A stretch of DNA of 49,201 nucleotides, taken from contig NZ_MZGV01000031.1 of assembly GCF_002029235.1 (NCBI RefSeq), positions 1 through 49,201 of the forward strand, given 5' to 3'. Below, one piece after another: positions 16,626 through 26,314 of the stretch. Under the pieces are notes generated by a model. The model was not told the origin of the DNA and did not search any database. It was given only the letters and a program-made list of their open reading frames with translations. Every line of letters starts with the position of its first letter. Within the stretch, counting starts at the first letter, position 1. This DNA comes from Clostridium oryzae (GTDB taxonomy: Bacteria; Bacillota; Clostridia; Clostridiales; Clostridiaceae). The position numbers and the translations under genes were made by a program.

Positions 16626-18371
16626 CTAAATATTATCATTTAATACTAAACCATTATTTGAATCTACTGTAACTAATCTTCCACTCTTTAATATTTCTAA
16701 CGCATTATGCGCTCCAACTATTACAGGTATATCTAGCGTAAGTCCAACAGTAACAGCATGCCCATCCATTTCTGGCTCCTCTACAATAATAGCTGCTGCA
16801 TTTTTAAGGTATGGGATCATAGCATTATTAGTATTTTCTACAACTAATATATCTCCATCGCTAAAGTTCTTTTCTACGTCATCAAGAGTCTTACAAACAC
16901 ACATTTTGCCTGTGAATTTTCCTTTACCTATTCCACTGCCTTTTACTAATATATTTCCCACAGTGTGAACCTTTAATAGGTTTGTTGTTCCGCTTACTCC
17001 AGCTGGAACTCCTGCTGTTATAACAACAACATCACCGTTCTTTACAAGCCCAAATTCTAATGCCTTTTTAACCCCTATATCAAACATTTCTTCCATACTT
17101 CCAACCTTTTCAACCTTGCATGGTATTACTCCCCAAGACAGAGAAAGCTGTCTATGTACTACTTCACTATCTGTAGGTGCTATTATAGGACAATTTGGTC
17201 TAAATCTTGAAATCATTTTTGCAGTTTCACCAGAATGCGTAACTGATATTATTGCAGCTGCATTTAATTGAAGTGCTGTACTACATGTGGCATAGCTTAT
17301 GGCATTTGTTATGCTGCCCATCATATCAAATTCCATAGTTTTAAGCAATTTTCCATAGTTAATTGCTTTTTCAGTAGTAAGAGCAATTCTAGCCATTGTC
17401 TTTACACTTTCGATTGGATATTTTCCTGCTGCACTCTCTCCTGAAAGCATAATAGCACTTGTTCCATCATAAATAGCATTAGCCACATCGCTGGATTCAG
17501 CTCTTGTAGGTCTTGGATTCTTTATCATTGAATCCAGCATCTGAGTTGCAGTTATTACTGGCTTACCATTTTTATAGCATTTTTCTATGATCATTTTTTG
17601 TACTATTGGTACTTCCTCAGCTGGTATTTCTACACCCAAATCTCCTCTTGCTACCATTATACCGTCTGCTACTTTAAGTATTTCATCAAAATTGTTAACA
17701 CCTTCACGATTTTCTATTTTAGGTATTACCTTAATATGTTCTCCTCCAAATTTCTTTAGAAGTTTCTTAATCTCTGTAACATTAGACGCCTTTCTTATAA
17801 AAGAGCAGGCAATGAGGTCAAATCCATTTTCTACTGCGAATTTAATATCTGATATATCTTGTTCAGTTATAGCTGGTAGATGTGTATCTGTTTCAGGTAT
17901 ATTAACTCCTTTGTTGTTGCTTATTGCTCCGCCATTTAAAATTTTACAATATATATCTTTGTCAACTATCTTCGTAACTTCAATAGCTACCAACCCATCA
18001 TTTATTAGTATTCTAGTACCAACCTTAACATCTTTATACAATTCTTTATGGGATATTGAAGCCTTTTTTTCATCGCCGAGAATGTCTTCATTTACTAATA
18101 CAAATTCATTTCCCGTTTCAAGTGTAACTTCTCCCTTTTCAAACTTTCCAAGCCTTATTTCTGGTCCTTTGGTATCAATAAGTAAAGGTATAGGAATCCC
18201 AAGCTTTTCTCTTACTCTTTTTACTCTGTCTACTCTTACTTGATGTTCAGCGTGAGTTCCATGTGAAAAGTTTAATCTGGCAACATCCATTCCATTCAAA
18301 ATAAGTTGTTCAACCATCTTATCATCGTCAACTGCAGGTCCTAATGTACAAACGATCTTTGTCATTCTCAT
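16626..18371 (-). CDS. pyk: Pyruvate kinase with C-terminal PEP-utiliser-like domain
   Basis: 581 residues. The glycolytic enzyme converts PEP and ADP to pyruvate and ATP. Motifs include 'NFSHGTHAEH' near the N-terminus, 'KIENREGVNNF' and 'GIMVARGDLGVEIP'. Residues about 480-581 are the extra domain found in many Firmicutes pyruvate kinases ('EEPEMDGHAVTVGLTLDIPVIVG', with His in the usual TSH position). The frame starts at TTG 18380, but AAGGAG is 9 nt from the ATG at 18371, which I use. The phosphofructokinase gene that often precedes pyk is absent; a MITE-like repeat starts 93 bp upstream instead. Confidence 0.96.
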   Translation of the reverse strand: MRMTKIVCTLGPAVDDDKMVEQLILNGMDVARLNFSHGTHAEHQVRVDRVKRVREKLGIPIPLLIDTKGPEIRLGKFEKGEVTLETGNEFVLVNEDILGDEKKASISHKELYKDVKVGTRILINDGLVAIEVTKIVDKDIYCKILNGGAISNNKGVNIPETDTHLPAITEQDISDIKFAVENGFDLIACSFIRKASNVTEIKKLLKKFGGEHIKVIPKIENREGVNNFDEILKVADGIMVARGDLGVEIPAEEVPIVQKMIIEKCYKNGKPVITATQMLDSMIKNPRPTRAESSDVANAIYDGTSAIMLSGESAAGKYPIESVKTMARIALTTEKAINYGKLLKTMEFDMMGSITNAISYATCSTALQLNAAAIISVTHSGETAKMISRFRPNCPIIAPTDSEVVHRQLSLSWGVIPCKVEKVGSMEEMFDIGVKKALEFGLVKNGDVVVITAGVPAGVSGTTNLLKVHTVGNILVKGSGIGKGKFTGKMCVCKTLDDVEKNFSDGDILVVENTNNAMIPYLKNAAAIIVEEPEMDGHAVTVGLTLDIPVIVGAHNALEILKSGRLVTVDSNNGLVLNDNI

Positions 18372-18463
18372 TACTACCAACTCCTTTTCAATTAAAATTA
18401 TACTATATCTTTTTGATTTCTCATATACTAGAATTTAGCATAATATTTATTTGTTGATTTTAT

Positions 18464-18827
18464 ATTTAAATATAAAATGAACTAAACAAGTGAATTAAAT
18501 GAAGATAATATTAAGTAGTTAGTGTATGCTTTAAATAGAAAAGAGTAAAGAGTAGAGAGAAAAGTGAAAGAAGAAATTCTGCTGTGCAGAATTTCTGAGA
18601 ATTTAAACTTGATTATCTGCAGATAACTTTCTAAAAACTAAGATAATACCTAATATTCCAAGAGTATTATTAAAATAATTAGGATCATCTATACAATCAA
18701 AATTCAGCATGGCTGAATTTTAACCTTCTCTTTACTCTTTTCTCTTTACTCTTTACTCTCATACCTATTTAATGCACTTTTCCTTTGCTTTTACGTCCTG
18801 CGCATTTAGTTCATCTTTTATTTAAAT
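18464..18827. mobile_element. MITE-like repeat, copy 1 (364 bp)
   Basis: Terminal inverted repeats at 18464-18486 and 18805-18827 match in 21 of 23 positions (core ATGAACTAAA). Inside are inverted purine tracts (GAGTAAAGAGTAGAG and its near complement) and two perfect hairpins: 18573-18595 (GAAATTCTGC arms) and 18700-18720 (AAATTCAGC arms). A second copy is at 22319-22680. It has no coding capacity, so it must depend on a transposase elsewhere if it is mobile. Target-site duplication is not certain. Confidence 0.8.
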
Positions 18828-18847
18828 TGCTCATTTAATTTATAACT

Positions 18848-18875
18848 AAAAGCCGATATTTTATTATCGGCTTTT
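18848..18875 (-). terminator. Terminator of the nfeD-floT operon
   Basis: Perfect 11-bp stem AAAAGCCGATA/TATCGGCTTTT 33 bp after the floT stop. On the minus strand the arm ends in TTTT. Confidence 0.8.
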
Positions 18876-18907
18876 TCTAAATATAATTTGTATGTTTTTT
18901 TAATTTA

Positions 18908-20383
18908 CTACTTATTTCCTTCTGATTTATCATTCTTATTTTTATTTAACATATCCATTATATTTACACCAGTTATAGCCTCAACAGTTTCAGGTAATTG
19001 AGATATTATATTGCCTATATAGCCTGTAACCTTAGCAGCACCGTTTCCCTCACCTGTACCATTGTCCACAATAACAATTTTTTCGGTCTTAGATAACGGT
19101 TCTGATATAGCTTTAGCGATCTCTGGCAGTCTTTCTACGATCATCTGTGCCATTGCAGCATCATTATATTGCTTAAATGCCTCTGCTTTTTTAAGCATAG
19201 CCTCCGCTTCTGCCTTACCTCTTTCTCGTATAATGTCTACCTCTGCCATACCCTGAAGTCTTAATGCCTCTGATTTAGCTTTACCTTCAAGTTCAATAGC
19301 TTTGGCTCTAGCCTCCGCATCTGCTATTTCCTTATATTTTGTTGCATCTGCAATCTGAACATTGCTATATTTTTCTGCTTCTGCCTGTTTCTTTACAGTA
19401 GCTTCAAGTTCCTGCTCTTTTCTTGCTGCTTCCTTCTGAGCAAGTTCTATTTCTTTATCTTTTTTAGTAATTTCAACCTGTACGGCAGCTTCAGCAAGTT
19501 CTCTTTCCTTAAGCTTTCTAGTTATTTCAACCTGCATTTCAGTTTCTGCTACTTCTTTTTTAACCTTATTTCCTTCTATCTCATAAGCCAGGTCTGATAT
19601 AGCTTTAGCTTGTTCCTGCTCTTTTCTGTAAGATTGAACTTTTAATTCCTTTTCCTTGGTAGCTTCTGCTATTTGAGTTTCTGACTGAAGCTTAGCAGCT
19701 TCTCCGTCTTTTACAGCCTCAGCAGTCTTTATCTTAGTTTCTTTAGCAGCTTCGGCTTCGGCAATCTGAGCATCTCTCTTAACTGCTGCTATTCTAGGTT
19801 TACCTAAAGCCTCCAAATATCCAACTTTATCAGAAATATCTTTTATAGTTAATACCTTTAACTCAAGCCCCATCTGTGCCAAATCCATAGCTGCAACTTC
19901 CTGCACATGTGAAGCAAATTTTTCTCTGTCTTTATATATTTCCTCAACACTCATCTTGGATACAATTTCTCTTAGCTTACCTTCCATAACGTTCTTAGTA
20001 GTATGTTCTATAACTTCAAGAGTATGATGTAATCCGTTTGAAGTATTAAATTGCTCAGCAGCTGATAATATGGATTCAGTATCTGATTTTACTTTTACTA
20101 CTGCCACACCATCAGCTGTAATTCCAACTCCTTGTCCAGTTATTGCTCCATCAATTCTAATATCTATCTGCATATTTTCAAGAGATATTTTATCCGTTCT
20201 CTCTAGCATTGGAACTACAAATCCACCGCCTCCGGTTATTACTCTTTTCTTAAGACCAGTTACTATAAGAGCTTTATCTTGTGGTACCCTCTTCCACATT
20301 GAGAATATACCCAATATTAATAGGATTATAACCGCAACAATAATTGCAGGTACAATCAATTGTGAGATATTAAATAGATCCAT
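18908..20383 (-). CDS. floT: Flotillin-like membrane scaffold protein (FloT/YuaG type)
   Basis: 491 residues. An N-terminal hydrophobic segment (about 8-30) is followed by an SPFH/band-7 domain ('GGGGFVVPMLERTDKISLENMQIDI'). Then comes a long Ala/Glu/Lys-rich coiled coil with EAEAxxK repeats (about 215-400), and a Gly-rich C-terminal tail ending in charged residues. This is the FloT architecture; it organises membrane microdomains and affects secretion, signalling and envelope homeostasis. It is two bases behind the NfeD gene, the usual pairing. Confidence 0.93.
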   Translation of the reverse strand: MDLFNISQLIVPAIIVAVIILLILGIFSMWKRVPQDKALIVTGLKKRVITGGGGFVVPMLERTDKISLENMQIDIRIDGAITGQGVGITADGVAVVKVKSDTESILSAAEQFNTSNGLHHTLEVIEHTTKNVMEGKLREIVSKMSVEEIYKDREKFASHVQEVAAMDLAQMGLELKVLTIKDISDKVGYLEALGKPRIAAVKRDAQIAEAEAAKETKIKTAEAVKDGEAAKLQSETQIAEATKEKELKVQSYRKEQEQAKAISDLAYEIEGNKVKKEVAETEMQVEITRKLKERELAEAAVQVEITKKDKEIELAQKEAARKEQELEATVKKQAEAEKYSNVQIADATKYKEIADAEARAKAIELEGKAKSEALRLQGMAEVDIIRERGKAEAEAMLKKAEAFKQYNDAAMAQMIVERLPEIAKAISEPLSKTEKIVIVDNGTGEGNGAAKVTGYIGNIISQLPETVEAITGVNIMDMLNKNKNDKSEGNK

Positions 20384-20385
20384 AA

Positions 20386-20994
20386 TTAATTTTTCTCCTT
20401 TATACTTAAATTATTATTTTTTAACGCCTCTACATAAAATATACCATCTTTTATTTCCCGTATTATTACGTCTTGTCCTTGGCTTACAGACTTGCCATCT
20501 ATACTTTTAGCTGGAGCATTCTGTCTGCTCCCGTTTATTACATAAGAAATCTGTCCAAAACTTTCTTCTAAAATTGGTGATAATACAACAGCTCTCATGC
20601 CTATAATTTCCTTTTGCATGACACTACTGGTATTTTGTGCTCTATATAAAGGAATTAGTATAAATTTGTACAGTATAGCTGCTATTAAATAAGCTAAGAT
20701 AAATGCTAAGAAGAAAGTGATAATAGGATTTAATTTTGCATGTGTGCCAATCATTCCTACCCCGCCAAAAACAGTAAGAAATGAAACTATTACTAGTGGT
20801 TTAAATGGAGAGATTGTCATGGCACCATTACTGTTATCTACACCATTTATATCAATGTTCACATGAGTATCTAAATGTAAAAAATTTAATACTTCTCCAC
20901 TTAGATTAAGAAAATCAAATAGATTTCCTAGGATGAACGTCGCGGCAGTGTAGATAACGCCTACAAAAAAAATGGTAACATAAACATATTCCAT
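20386..20994 (-). CDS. NfeD-like membrane protein (YuaF type)
   Basis: 202 residues. A membrane helix at the N-terminus and a pair of helices in the middle (about 65-115) precede a C-terminal OB-fold ('IIGMRAVVLSPILEESFGQISYVINGSRQNAP...'). Such proteins accompany flotillins and are thought to help their assembly. The start has a very strong AAAGGAGG. It is first gene of a two-gene operon. Confidence 0.88.
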   Translation of the reverse strand: MEYVYVTIFFVGVIYTAATFILGNLFDFLNLSGEVLNFLHLDTHVNIDINGVDNSNGAMTISPFKPLVIVSFLTVFGGVGMIGTHAKLNPIITFFLAFILAYLIAAILYKFILIPLYRAQNTSSVMQKEIIGMRAVVLSPILEESFGQISYVINGSRQNAPAKSIDGKSVSQGQDVIIREIKDGIFYVEALKNNNLSIKEKN

Positions 20995-21143
20995 AATATT
21001 CCTCCTTTCCTTCTTAGTATAGCATATGCAATAACTTTCTTCTGCAATTATTTTAGCATACTGCTTTATAAGTTATTTGTTACTCCTTTATATGATATTA
21101 TAGATTATACCATATTTATATTTTTTATCAATAATCAAAATGT

Positions 21144-21201
21144 CCTTAGGAAGTAGTTTCTATTCGTTTATCATCTTCATTAATAATCTACGTCTCTAAG
21201 G
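21144..21201 (-). terminator. Candidate hairpin downstream of the DUF3810 gene
   Basis: CCTTAG/CTAAGG and GTAG/CTAC pair across a long loop 18 bp after the stop. The U tract is weak, so termination is uncertain. Confidence 0.35.
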
Positions 21202-21218
21202 CTATTATTAGCTTAATA

Positions 21219-22307
21219 TTACTTGAAATCTTGAGGATTCTTTCTGTATTGAGCTAGAAGCAGATCTACCATTCTTCCATAACTCTCTACTCCATCAGTT
21301 TGTCCATTACTTTTAAGATAAGTATTATTCACTTGATTACATGTATCTTGTACTTTACCATTGTACTTATTCCAAAATTCGTTCTCGTATTTTAAGTCTC
21401 TTTCAACTGCTGGTGAATATAAGTTGACAAGCTTTTTATATGCAGCTGCATCCTTATCATAAAGTGCGTCCATCGAGTATTCCAAAGCAAGCATGGTGCC
21501 TGAATATTGAAAATATTTATAAGGATGTCGCATGCAAGCTAAATAAGCTATATAGTTAGCCTCATCTTCAGGTGCAAAACCTCTCTGGTGAGCCATCTCA
21601 TGAAGCACAGTACAAGGAAGCATAAGATCTGTATTATTTACATTTACATTTGCTTCTCCTGTATATGGTATATAAATACCTGTTATTCCAGAGTAACTCA
21701 TATATTTAGATAACATTATGGGCTTAGGTTTTCCATATTTGCCTCCAAGATCACTATATGTCTTTGAAAGCTCCTTATATCCAAGAGGTGCTGCTTTAAA
21801 TGCAGCCTTATATCCTCCTTTAATATACATTACTCCTTTAGAATTTTCACCGACCTGAGTTCTTAAGCTATTAGCTTTATATATAAGGGCGCTGCATAAT
21901 TCTTCAAGCTGCCGTTCGGAAGATTTTTGTACATGTAAGCCTGCTATTTTGTCAAATCCTATTCTGTCATAATTAAAACCCCAGCATATCATAAACAATA
22001 CATATAATGCCGAAGTATATGCTAATAAGTTTATTAATTTTTTAATGATTCCACCTTTTACTGTAGCCATAACCGTAATTATTATCATAAATAGAAGTAT
22101 AATAGATAAAGTTATGACAAGTATTTCTGCTACAGAAAACAAAAAAGGACCTGTAATTGTGCTGAGAATTTGACGTATGATTCTGTCTATAGAATTTGAA
22201 TAAAACTTTTCCACAGCTTGAGGGTATCTTTTAAGCACATTGTTGATAAGTATTGTGATAGGTGTTAACAAGATGATTATCAATTTAGTTTTTAAACTTT
22301 TACTCAT
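21219..22307 (-). CDS. DUF3810 family membrane metallopeptidase-like protein
   Basis: 362 residues. Two or three membrane helices lie in the first 130 residues, with 'ICWGFNYDR' after the last. An outside domain follows with the zinc-peptidase signature HEMAHQRGFAPEDEAN, in which HExxH and a downstream Glu are present. This matches DUF3810, whose substrate is unknown. The start codon has AGAGGTG, and the MITE-like copy 2 begins only 12 bp upstream of the ATG, so the promoter must lie in or beyond the repeat. Confidence 0.85.
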   Translation of the reverse strand: MSKSLKTKLIIILLTPITILINNVLKRYPQAVEKFYSNSIDRIIRQILSTITGPFLFSVAEILVITLSIILLFMIIITVMATVKGGIIKKLINLLAYTSALYVLFMICWGFNYDRIGFDKIAGLHVQKSSERQLEELCSALIYKANSLRTQVGENSKGVMYIKGGYKAAFKAAPLGYKELSKTYSDLGGKYGKPKPIMLSKYMSYSGITGIYIPYTGEANVNVNNTDLMLPCTVLHEMAHQRGFAPEDEANYIAYLACMRHPYKYFQYSGTMLALEYSMDALYDKDAAAYKKLVNLYSPAVERDLKYENEFWNKYNGKVQDTCNQVNNTYLKSNGQTDGVESYGRMVDLLLAQYRKNPQDFK

Positions 22308-22318
22308 ATTATCACCTC

Positions 22319-22680
22319 TTAATTATAAGACGAACCAAGCAAGTGAATTAAATGAAGATAATATTTAGCAGTTAGTGTATGCTTTAAATATTGGTAAGAG
22401 AAAAGAGTAAAGAGTAGAGAGAAAAGTGAAGGAAGAAATTCTGCTGCGCAGAATTTCTGAAAATTTAAATCTGATTATCGGCGATAACTTTTTAAAAACT
22501 AAGACTATACCTAGTATTACAAAAGGATTATCAAAACAATTAGGAGTCTCTATACAATCAAAATTCAGCATAGCTGAATTTTAACCTTCACTTTTCTCTT
22601 TACTCTTTACTCTCATACGTATTTAATGCACTTTTCCTCTGTTTTTCGTCCTGCGCATTTAGTTCATCTTATATTTATTA
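22319..22680. mobile_element. MITE-like repeat, copy 2 (~362 bp)
   Basis: Same organisation and orientation as copy 1. The terminal repeats are more decayed on the left (ATAAGACGAACCAAG). Both internal hairpins keep perfect arms while only their loops differ from copy 1 (22435-22457 and 22561-22581). Each copy sits directly upstream of a minus-strand gene. A small open frame inside is chance. Confidence 0.8.
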
Positions 22681-22698
22681 TCCTATATATATATAATA

Positions 22699-22729
22699 AA
22701 GGTTTGTAGAAAAATTTACTACAAACCTT
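22699..22729 (-). terminator. Terminator after deoD
   Basis: Perfect 11-bp stem AAGGTTTGTAG/CTACAAACCTT 15 bp past the deoD stop, closing the nucleoside cluster. Confidence 0.8.
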
Positions 22730-22743
22730 CAAGCACTTTTATA

Positions 22744-23445
22744 TTATTTTAAAGTATCAAGTGCTATTTCAATCATACCTGTAAATGTCTTTTCTCTTTC
22801 TTCAGCTGTTGTTATCTCATCATATATGAAATGATCACTTACAGTAAGAATAGCTAATGCGTCAATATGGAATTTGGCAGCTAATGTGTATAGTGCTGCT
22901 GCCTCCATCTCTACACCAAGGCATCCATAATTAGCCCAAAGCTTCCAGCTTTCATTGTCATCACCATAAAAAGTATCCGAACTAAATATGTTTCCAACTT
23001 TAGGGTCAATACCTTTTTCTATAGCTGCATCATATGCTTTCTTAAGAAGCTTAAAACTTGCTACTGGTGCAAAGTTGCAATCCTTGAACCTTATTCTATT
23101 AATATTTGAATCTGTGGATGCAGCCATCGCAATAATTACATCTCTCAGCTTAACATCCTTGCTATAACCTCCGCAGGTACCTACTCTTATTATGTTCTTT
23201 ACTCCATAAAACTGAATTAACTCATTAGCATATATTGATAATGACGGCATACCCATGCCGCTTCCTTGAACAGAAATCTTCTTTCCATTATAAGTTCCAG
23301 TAAACCCATACATACCTCTTATGTTATTATAACAAACTACATCTGATAAAAAATTCTCTGCTATAAATTTGGCTCTAAGCGGATCTCCTGGCATTAAAAC
23401 ACTTTCTGCTATCTGTCCTTCTTTTGCTCCAATATGTACACTCAT
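22744..23445 (-). CDS. deoD: Purine-nucleoside phosphorylase DeoD
   Basis: 233 residues, hexameric (trimer-of-dimers class) nucleoside phosphorylase. It splits purine (deoxy)nucleosides into base and (deoxy)ribose-1-phosphate. Motifs: '[14 protein letters not shown]', 'GSGMGMPS', 'RVGTCGGY', 'VEMEAAALY' and 'TVSDH'. The frame extends seven codons upstream, but AGGAGG is correctly placed for the ATG at 23445, giving the family N-terminus 'MSVHIGAK'. Last gene of the nucleoside cluster. Confidence 0.95.
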   Translation of the reverse strand: MSVHIGAKEGQIAESVLMPGDPLRAKFIAENFLSDVVCYNNIRGMYGFTGTYNGKKISVQGSGMGMPSLSIYANELIQFYGVKNIIRVGTCGGYSKDVKLRDVIIAMAASTDSNINRIRFKDCNFAPVASFKLLKKAYDAAIEKGIDPKVGNIFSSDTFYGDDNESWKLWANYGCLGVEMEAAALYTLAAKFHIDALAILTVSDHFIYDEITTAEEREKTFTGMIEIALDTLK

Positions 23446-23544
23446 CTTTTTCCTCCTATTATTCATATAATAATTATAAATGAAGAATTAAGGTAACAGG
23501 ACTTCATTCTAAATTCCTTATTCCTTATTCTGAATTTCTAGCCG

Positions 23545-24729
23545 CTATTTTAAAATCTGTTTTGCAAAGCTCTCTCCATCTTTAGTGTTTTCTATTCCAA
23601 AGATTTCTGCTACAGTTTGCCCTATATCCGAAAATGTGTTTCTAGTTCCCAGATTAACATTTGTTTTTAAAGCTTTTCCACAGGCTATGAAAGGAACATA
23701 TTCTCTCGTATGATCTGTTCCTGGTGTTGTTGGATCACACCCATGATCTGCAGTAATAAACAATACATCTTTGTCATTCATAGCATCAATAACCTGTTTT
23801 AGTCTTACATCAAAAGCCTCGAGTCCTTTGCCGTACGACTCTACATCGTTTCTATGTCCCCATTTCATATCAAAATCTACAAGGTTAGTATATATAAGTC
23901 CTTTCTTATTATCACTCATATATTCCAATGTTCTGTCAATACCATCCATATTATCTGAAGTATGAACAGCTTCAGTTATTCCTTGTTTACAGAATATATC
24001 TTCTATTTTACCTACCGCCTGAACATTCAAGCCTGCTTTTTTTAATTTATCCAGCACTGTTTCTGCAGGAGGCTTAAGAGAAAAGTCTCTCCTGTTGGCT
24101 GTCCTAGTAAATCCACCCTTCTTCTCACCAATAAAAGGTCTAGCGATAACTCTGGCAACTGCATGTTTACCTTTTAAAATAGCTCTGGCTTTTTCGCATA
24201 TCTCATATAATTCATTAAAGGGTACTACATTCTCATTTGCAGCTATTTGAAAAACACTATCGCCTGAAGTATATACAATAAGTTTTCCTGTCTTTATATG
24301 TTCTTCACCGAGTTCATCCAGTATTACCGTACCAGAAGCCGGTTTATTTCCTATTATTTTTCTCCCAACTGCTGCTTCAAAGGCATCCACAACTTCATTT
24401 GGAAATCCGTCTGGATAAGTTGGAAAAGGTTCATGAGATATTACTCCTGCCATTTCCCAATGTCCTGTAGTAGTATCCTTGCCTTTAGATGCTTCTGCCA
24501 TTCTTCCATAGCATCCCAATGGTGCTGACGAGCTTTGTGGACCAATCATACCTTCTATATTTCCTAGTCCAAGGCTTTCAAGATTAGTAAGTTTCAACCC
24601 GCCAAAATGTTTTGATACATGTCCTATGGTGTTACAATCATGATCTCCATACTTTTCAGCATCAGGCATCGCTCCCATTCCAACACTGTCTAATACTATC
24701 CAAATTATTCTATTTATATTAGATGACAT
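23545..24729 (-). CDS. deoB: Phosphopentomutase DeoB
   Basis: 394 residues, alkaline-phosphatase superfamily. It interconverts (deoxy)ribose-1- and 5-phosphate. Metal-binding motifs are visible: 'VLDSVGMGAMPDA' at the N-terminus, 'DTTTGHWEM', and 'FITADHGCDPTTPGTDHTRE' near the C-terminus. GGAGGG precedes the ATG. It links the phosphorylases to deoxyribose-phosphate aldolase. Confidence 0.97.
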   Translation of the reverse strand: MSSNINRIIWIVLDSVGMGAMPDAEKYGDHDCNTIGHVSKHFGGLKLTNLESLGLGNIEGMIGPQSSSAPLGCYGRMAEASKGKDTTTGHWEMAGVISHEPFPTYPDGFPNEVVDAFEAAVGRKIIGNKPASGTVILDELGEEHIKTGKLIVYTSGDSVFQIAANENVVPFNELYEICEKARAILKGKHAVARVIARPFIGEKKGGFTRTANRRDFSLKPPAETVLDKLKKAGLNVQAVGKIEDIFCKQGITEAVHTSDNMDGIDRTLEYMSDNKKGLIYTNLVDFDMKWGHRNDVESYGKGLEAFDVRLKQVIDAMNDKDVLFITADHGCDPTTPGTDHTREYVPFIACGKALKTNVNLGTRNTFSDIGQTVAEIFGIENTKDGESFAKQILK

Positions 24730-24881
24730 TTTTTCCCTCCATTACATATTATAATTAATTGCCTACCAAGAGGCCTTGTAAATATGACAAGGCTCCTTAA
24801 CTAACACGAGCTCTGAAGTTGAGACCTGTCACAAAAATACTGAAACTATATTATCTTATAATTAAGGAAAGGTAAGATTAA

Positions 24882-26189
24882 TTATTTTCTTATTATATTA
24901 TATATCAGCGGTATATCGCTAGCTTTTTCTTGAGATATAATGTAATTTTCTAATATTCGCTTTTGTGCTATATCTATATTTCCCTCATCATTTGAATGAA
25001 TATACGCAAGAATATCTCCTGTGTTTACACTATCTCCTCTTTTTTTATTTAGTACAATTCCAACAGCTAAATCGACCTTATCTCCTTTTGTAGCCCTTCC
25101 TGCCCCTAGTTCCATCGCTGCAAGTCCTATATTCTGTGCATATATTTTAGAAATATAACCACTTCTATCACTTTTTACTGGAACTATGTATCTAGCTCTA
25201 GGAAGTAAATCAGTATTATCTAACTGATTCACATCTCCACCCTGGGCAGTAATAAACTCTCTTAATTTCTTAATAGCAGACCCATCCTCTATTGTACCTA
25301 ACAGCATTTCTCTTGCCTGCTCTACCGATTCAGCTTTTTTCGCTAAAAATACCATATTACTGCCTATTGTAAGACATAATTCTAATAAATCTTTAGGTCC
25401 ATTGCCTTTTAATGTATGTATGGCCTCTTTAACCTCTAATGCATTTCCCACAGCAAATCCGAGAGGTTGATCCATATCTGAAATTACAGCTACAGTTTTT
25501 CTGCCTAACCTTTCTCCAATATCTACCATAGTCGATGCCAATTTTTCTGCTTGCTCATAATTTTTCATAAAAGCACCATCACCGACTTTTACATCCAGCA
25601 CTATACAGTCTGCTCCAGAAGCTATTTTTTTACTCATTATGCTCGAAGATATCAATGATAAATTTTCTACTGTTCCTGTAACATCTCTTAACGCATACAA
25701 TTTTTTATCAGCTGGTACTAAATCTGCTGTCTGCCCCATAATGGCAAGCTTTATGTTATTTACATTGTTAATAAATTGCTTTTCAGAGATCTCTACTGAA
25801 AATCCATTAAAGGATTCCAATTTATCAATAGTTCCACCAGTATGCCCTAAGCCTCTTCCTGACATTTTGGCTACAGGAATGCCCAAAGCTGCTACCATAG
25901 GCGTAAGTACAAGAGATGTGGTATCTCCTACTCCGCCAGTACTATGCTTATCAACTTTAATACCCTGAATTTTGGATAGATTAAGCGTATCTCCAGAATT
26001 TATCATGGCCTTAGTTAAATCTACCGTTTCTCTCATATTCATCTTTTGAAAATATATTGCCATCATCAATGCAGATGCTTGATAATCAGGTATATCACCT
26101 TTCGTGTATCCATGGATAAAATAATTTATTTCATCTGTACTTAATTCTTCACCATTTCTCTTCTTTACAATTAAATCATACATCTTCAT
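24882..26189 (-). CDS. pdp: Pyrimidine-nucleoside phosphorylase
   Basis: 435 residues. The family signature region '[18 protein letters not shown]' and '[11 protein letters not shown]' are present, plus the C-terminal PYNP domain ('[19 protein letters not shown]'). The short-form motif pattern fits the Bacillus-type Pdp, which accepts both uridine and thymidine. The ATG at 26189 has GGGTG upstream; a second Met two codons later is possible. Confidence 0.94.
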   Translation of the reverse strand: MKMYDLIVKKRNGEELSTDEINYFIHGYTKGDIPDYQASALMMAIYFQKMNMRETVDLTKAMINSGDTLNLSKIQGIKVDKHSTGGVGDTTSLVLTPMVAALGIPVAKMSGRGLGHTGGTIDKLESFNGFSVEISEKQFINNVNNIKLAIMGQTADLVPADKKLYALRDVTGTVENLSLISSSIMSKKIASGADCIVLDVKVGDGAFMKNYEQAEKLASTMVDIGERLGRKTVAVISDMDQPLGFAVGNALEVKEAIHTLKGNGPKDLLELCLTIGSNMVFLAKKAESVEQAREMLLGTIEDGSAIKKLREFITAQGGDVNQLDNTDLLPRARYIVPVKSDRSGYISKIYAQNIGLAAMELGAGRATKGDKVDLAVGIVLNKKRGDSVNTGDILAYIHSNDEGNIDIAQKRILENYIISQEKASDIPLIYNIIRK

Positions 26190-26224
26190 AAAATCACCCG
26201 CTATTTATTATTATATAAATTGCG

Positions 26225-26313
26225 AAAGTTCTAAGTATATTCTGACTTCTAAAATATCCTAAGGTCGAACCTAGTTAGCAGCGATATTTTAGAAAACACA
26301 ATATAAGAACTTT
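26225..26313 (-). other. Long interrupted palindrome between deoC and pdp
   Basis: Perfect 12-bp stem TTCTAAAATATC/GATATTTTAGAA (26247-26258, 26283-26294) inside an outer 8-bp stem AAAGTTCT/AGAACTTT, with a small AGGT-TCG-ACCT stem in the loop. It begins 2 nt after the deoC stop and could be a processing, stability or attenuation element. Confidence 0.6.
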
Positions 26314-26314
26314 A

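Noticed and set aside
17587..18243. 218-codon plus-strand ORF inside pyk
   Set aside because: Opposite-strand shadow of a strongly conserved enzyme; Ser/Ile/Leu-rich translation typical of antisense frames.
22365..22571. 68-codon ORF within MITE copy 2
   Set aside because: Lies wholly in the repeat, no RBS and not kept as a frame in copy 1.
26262..26272. T-loop-like GGTTCGACC on the minus strand between deoC and pdp
   Set aside because: No acceptor, D-arm or anticodon stem around it; it is the apical part of the palindrome.
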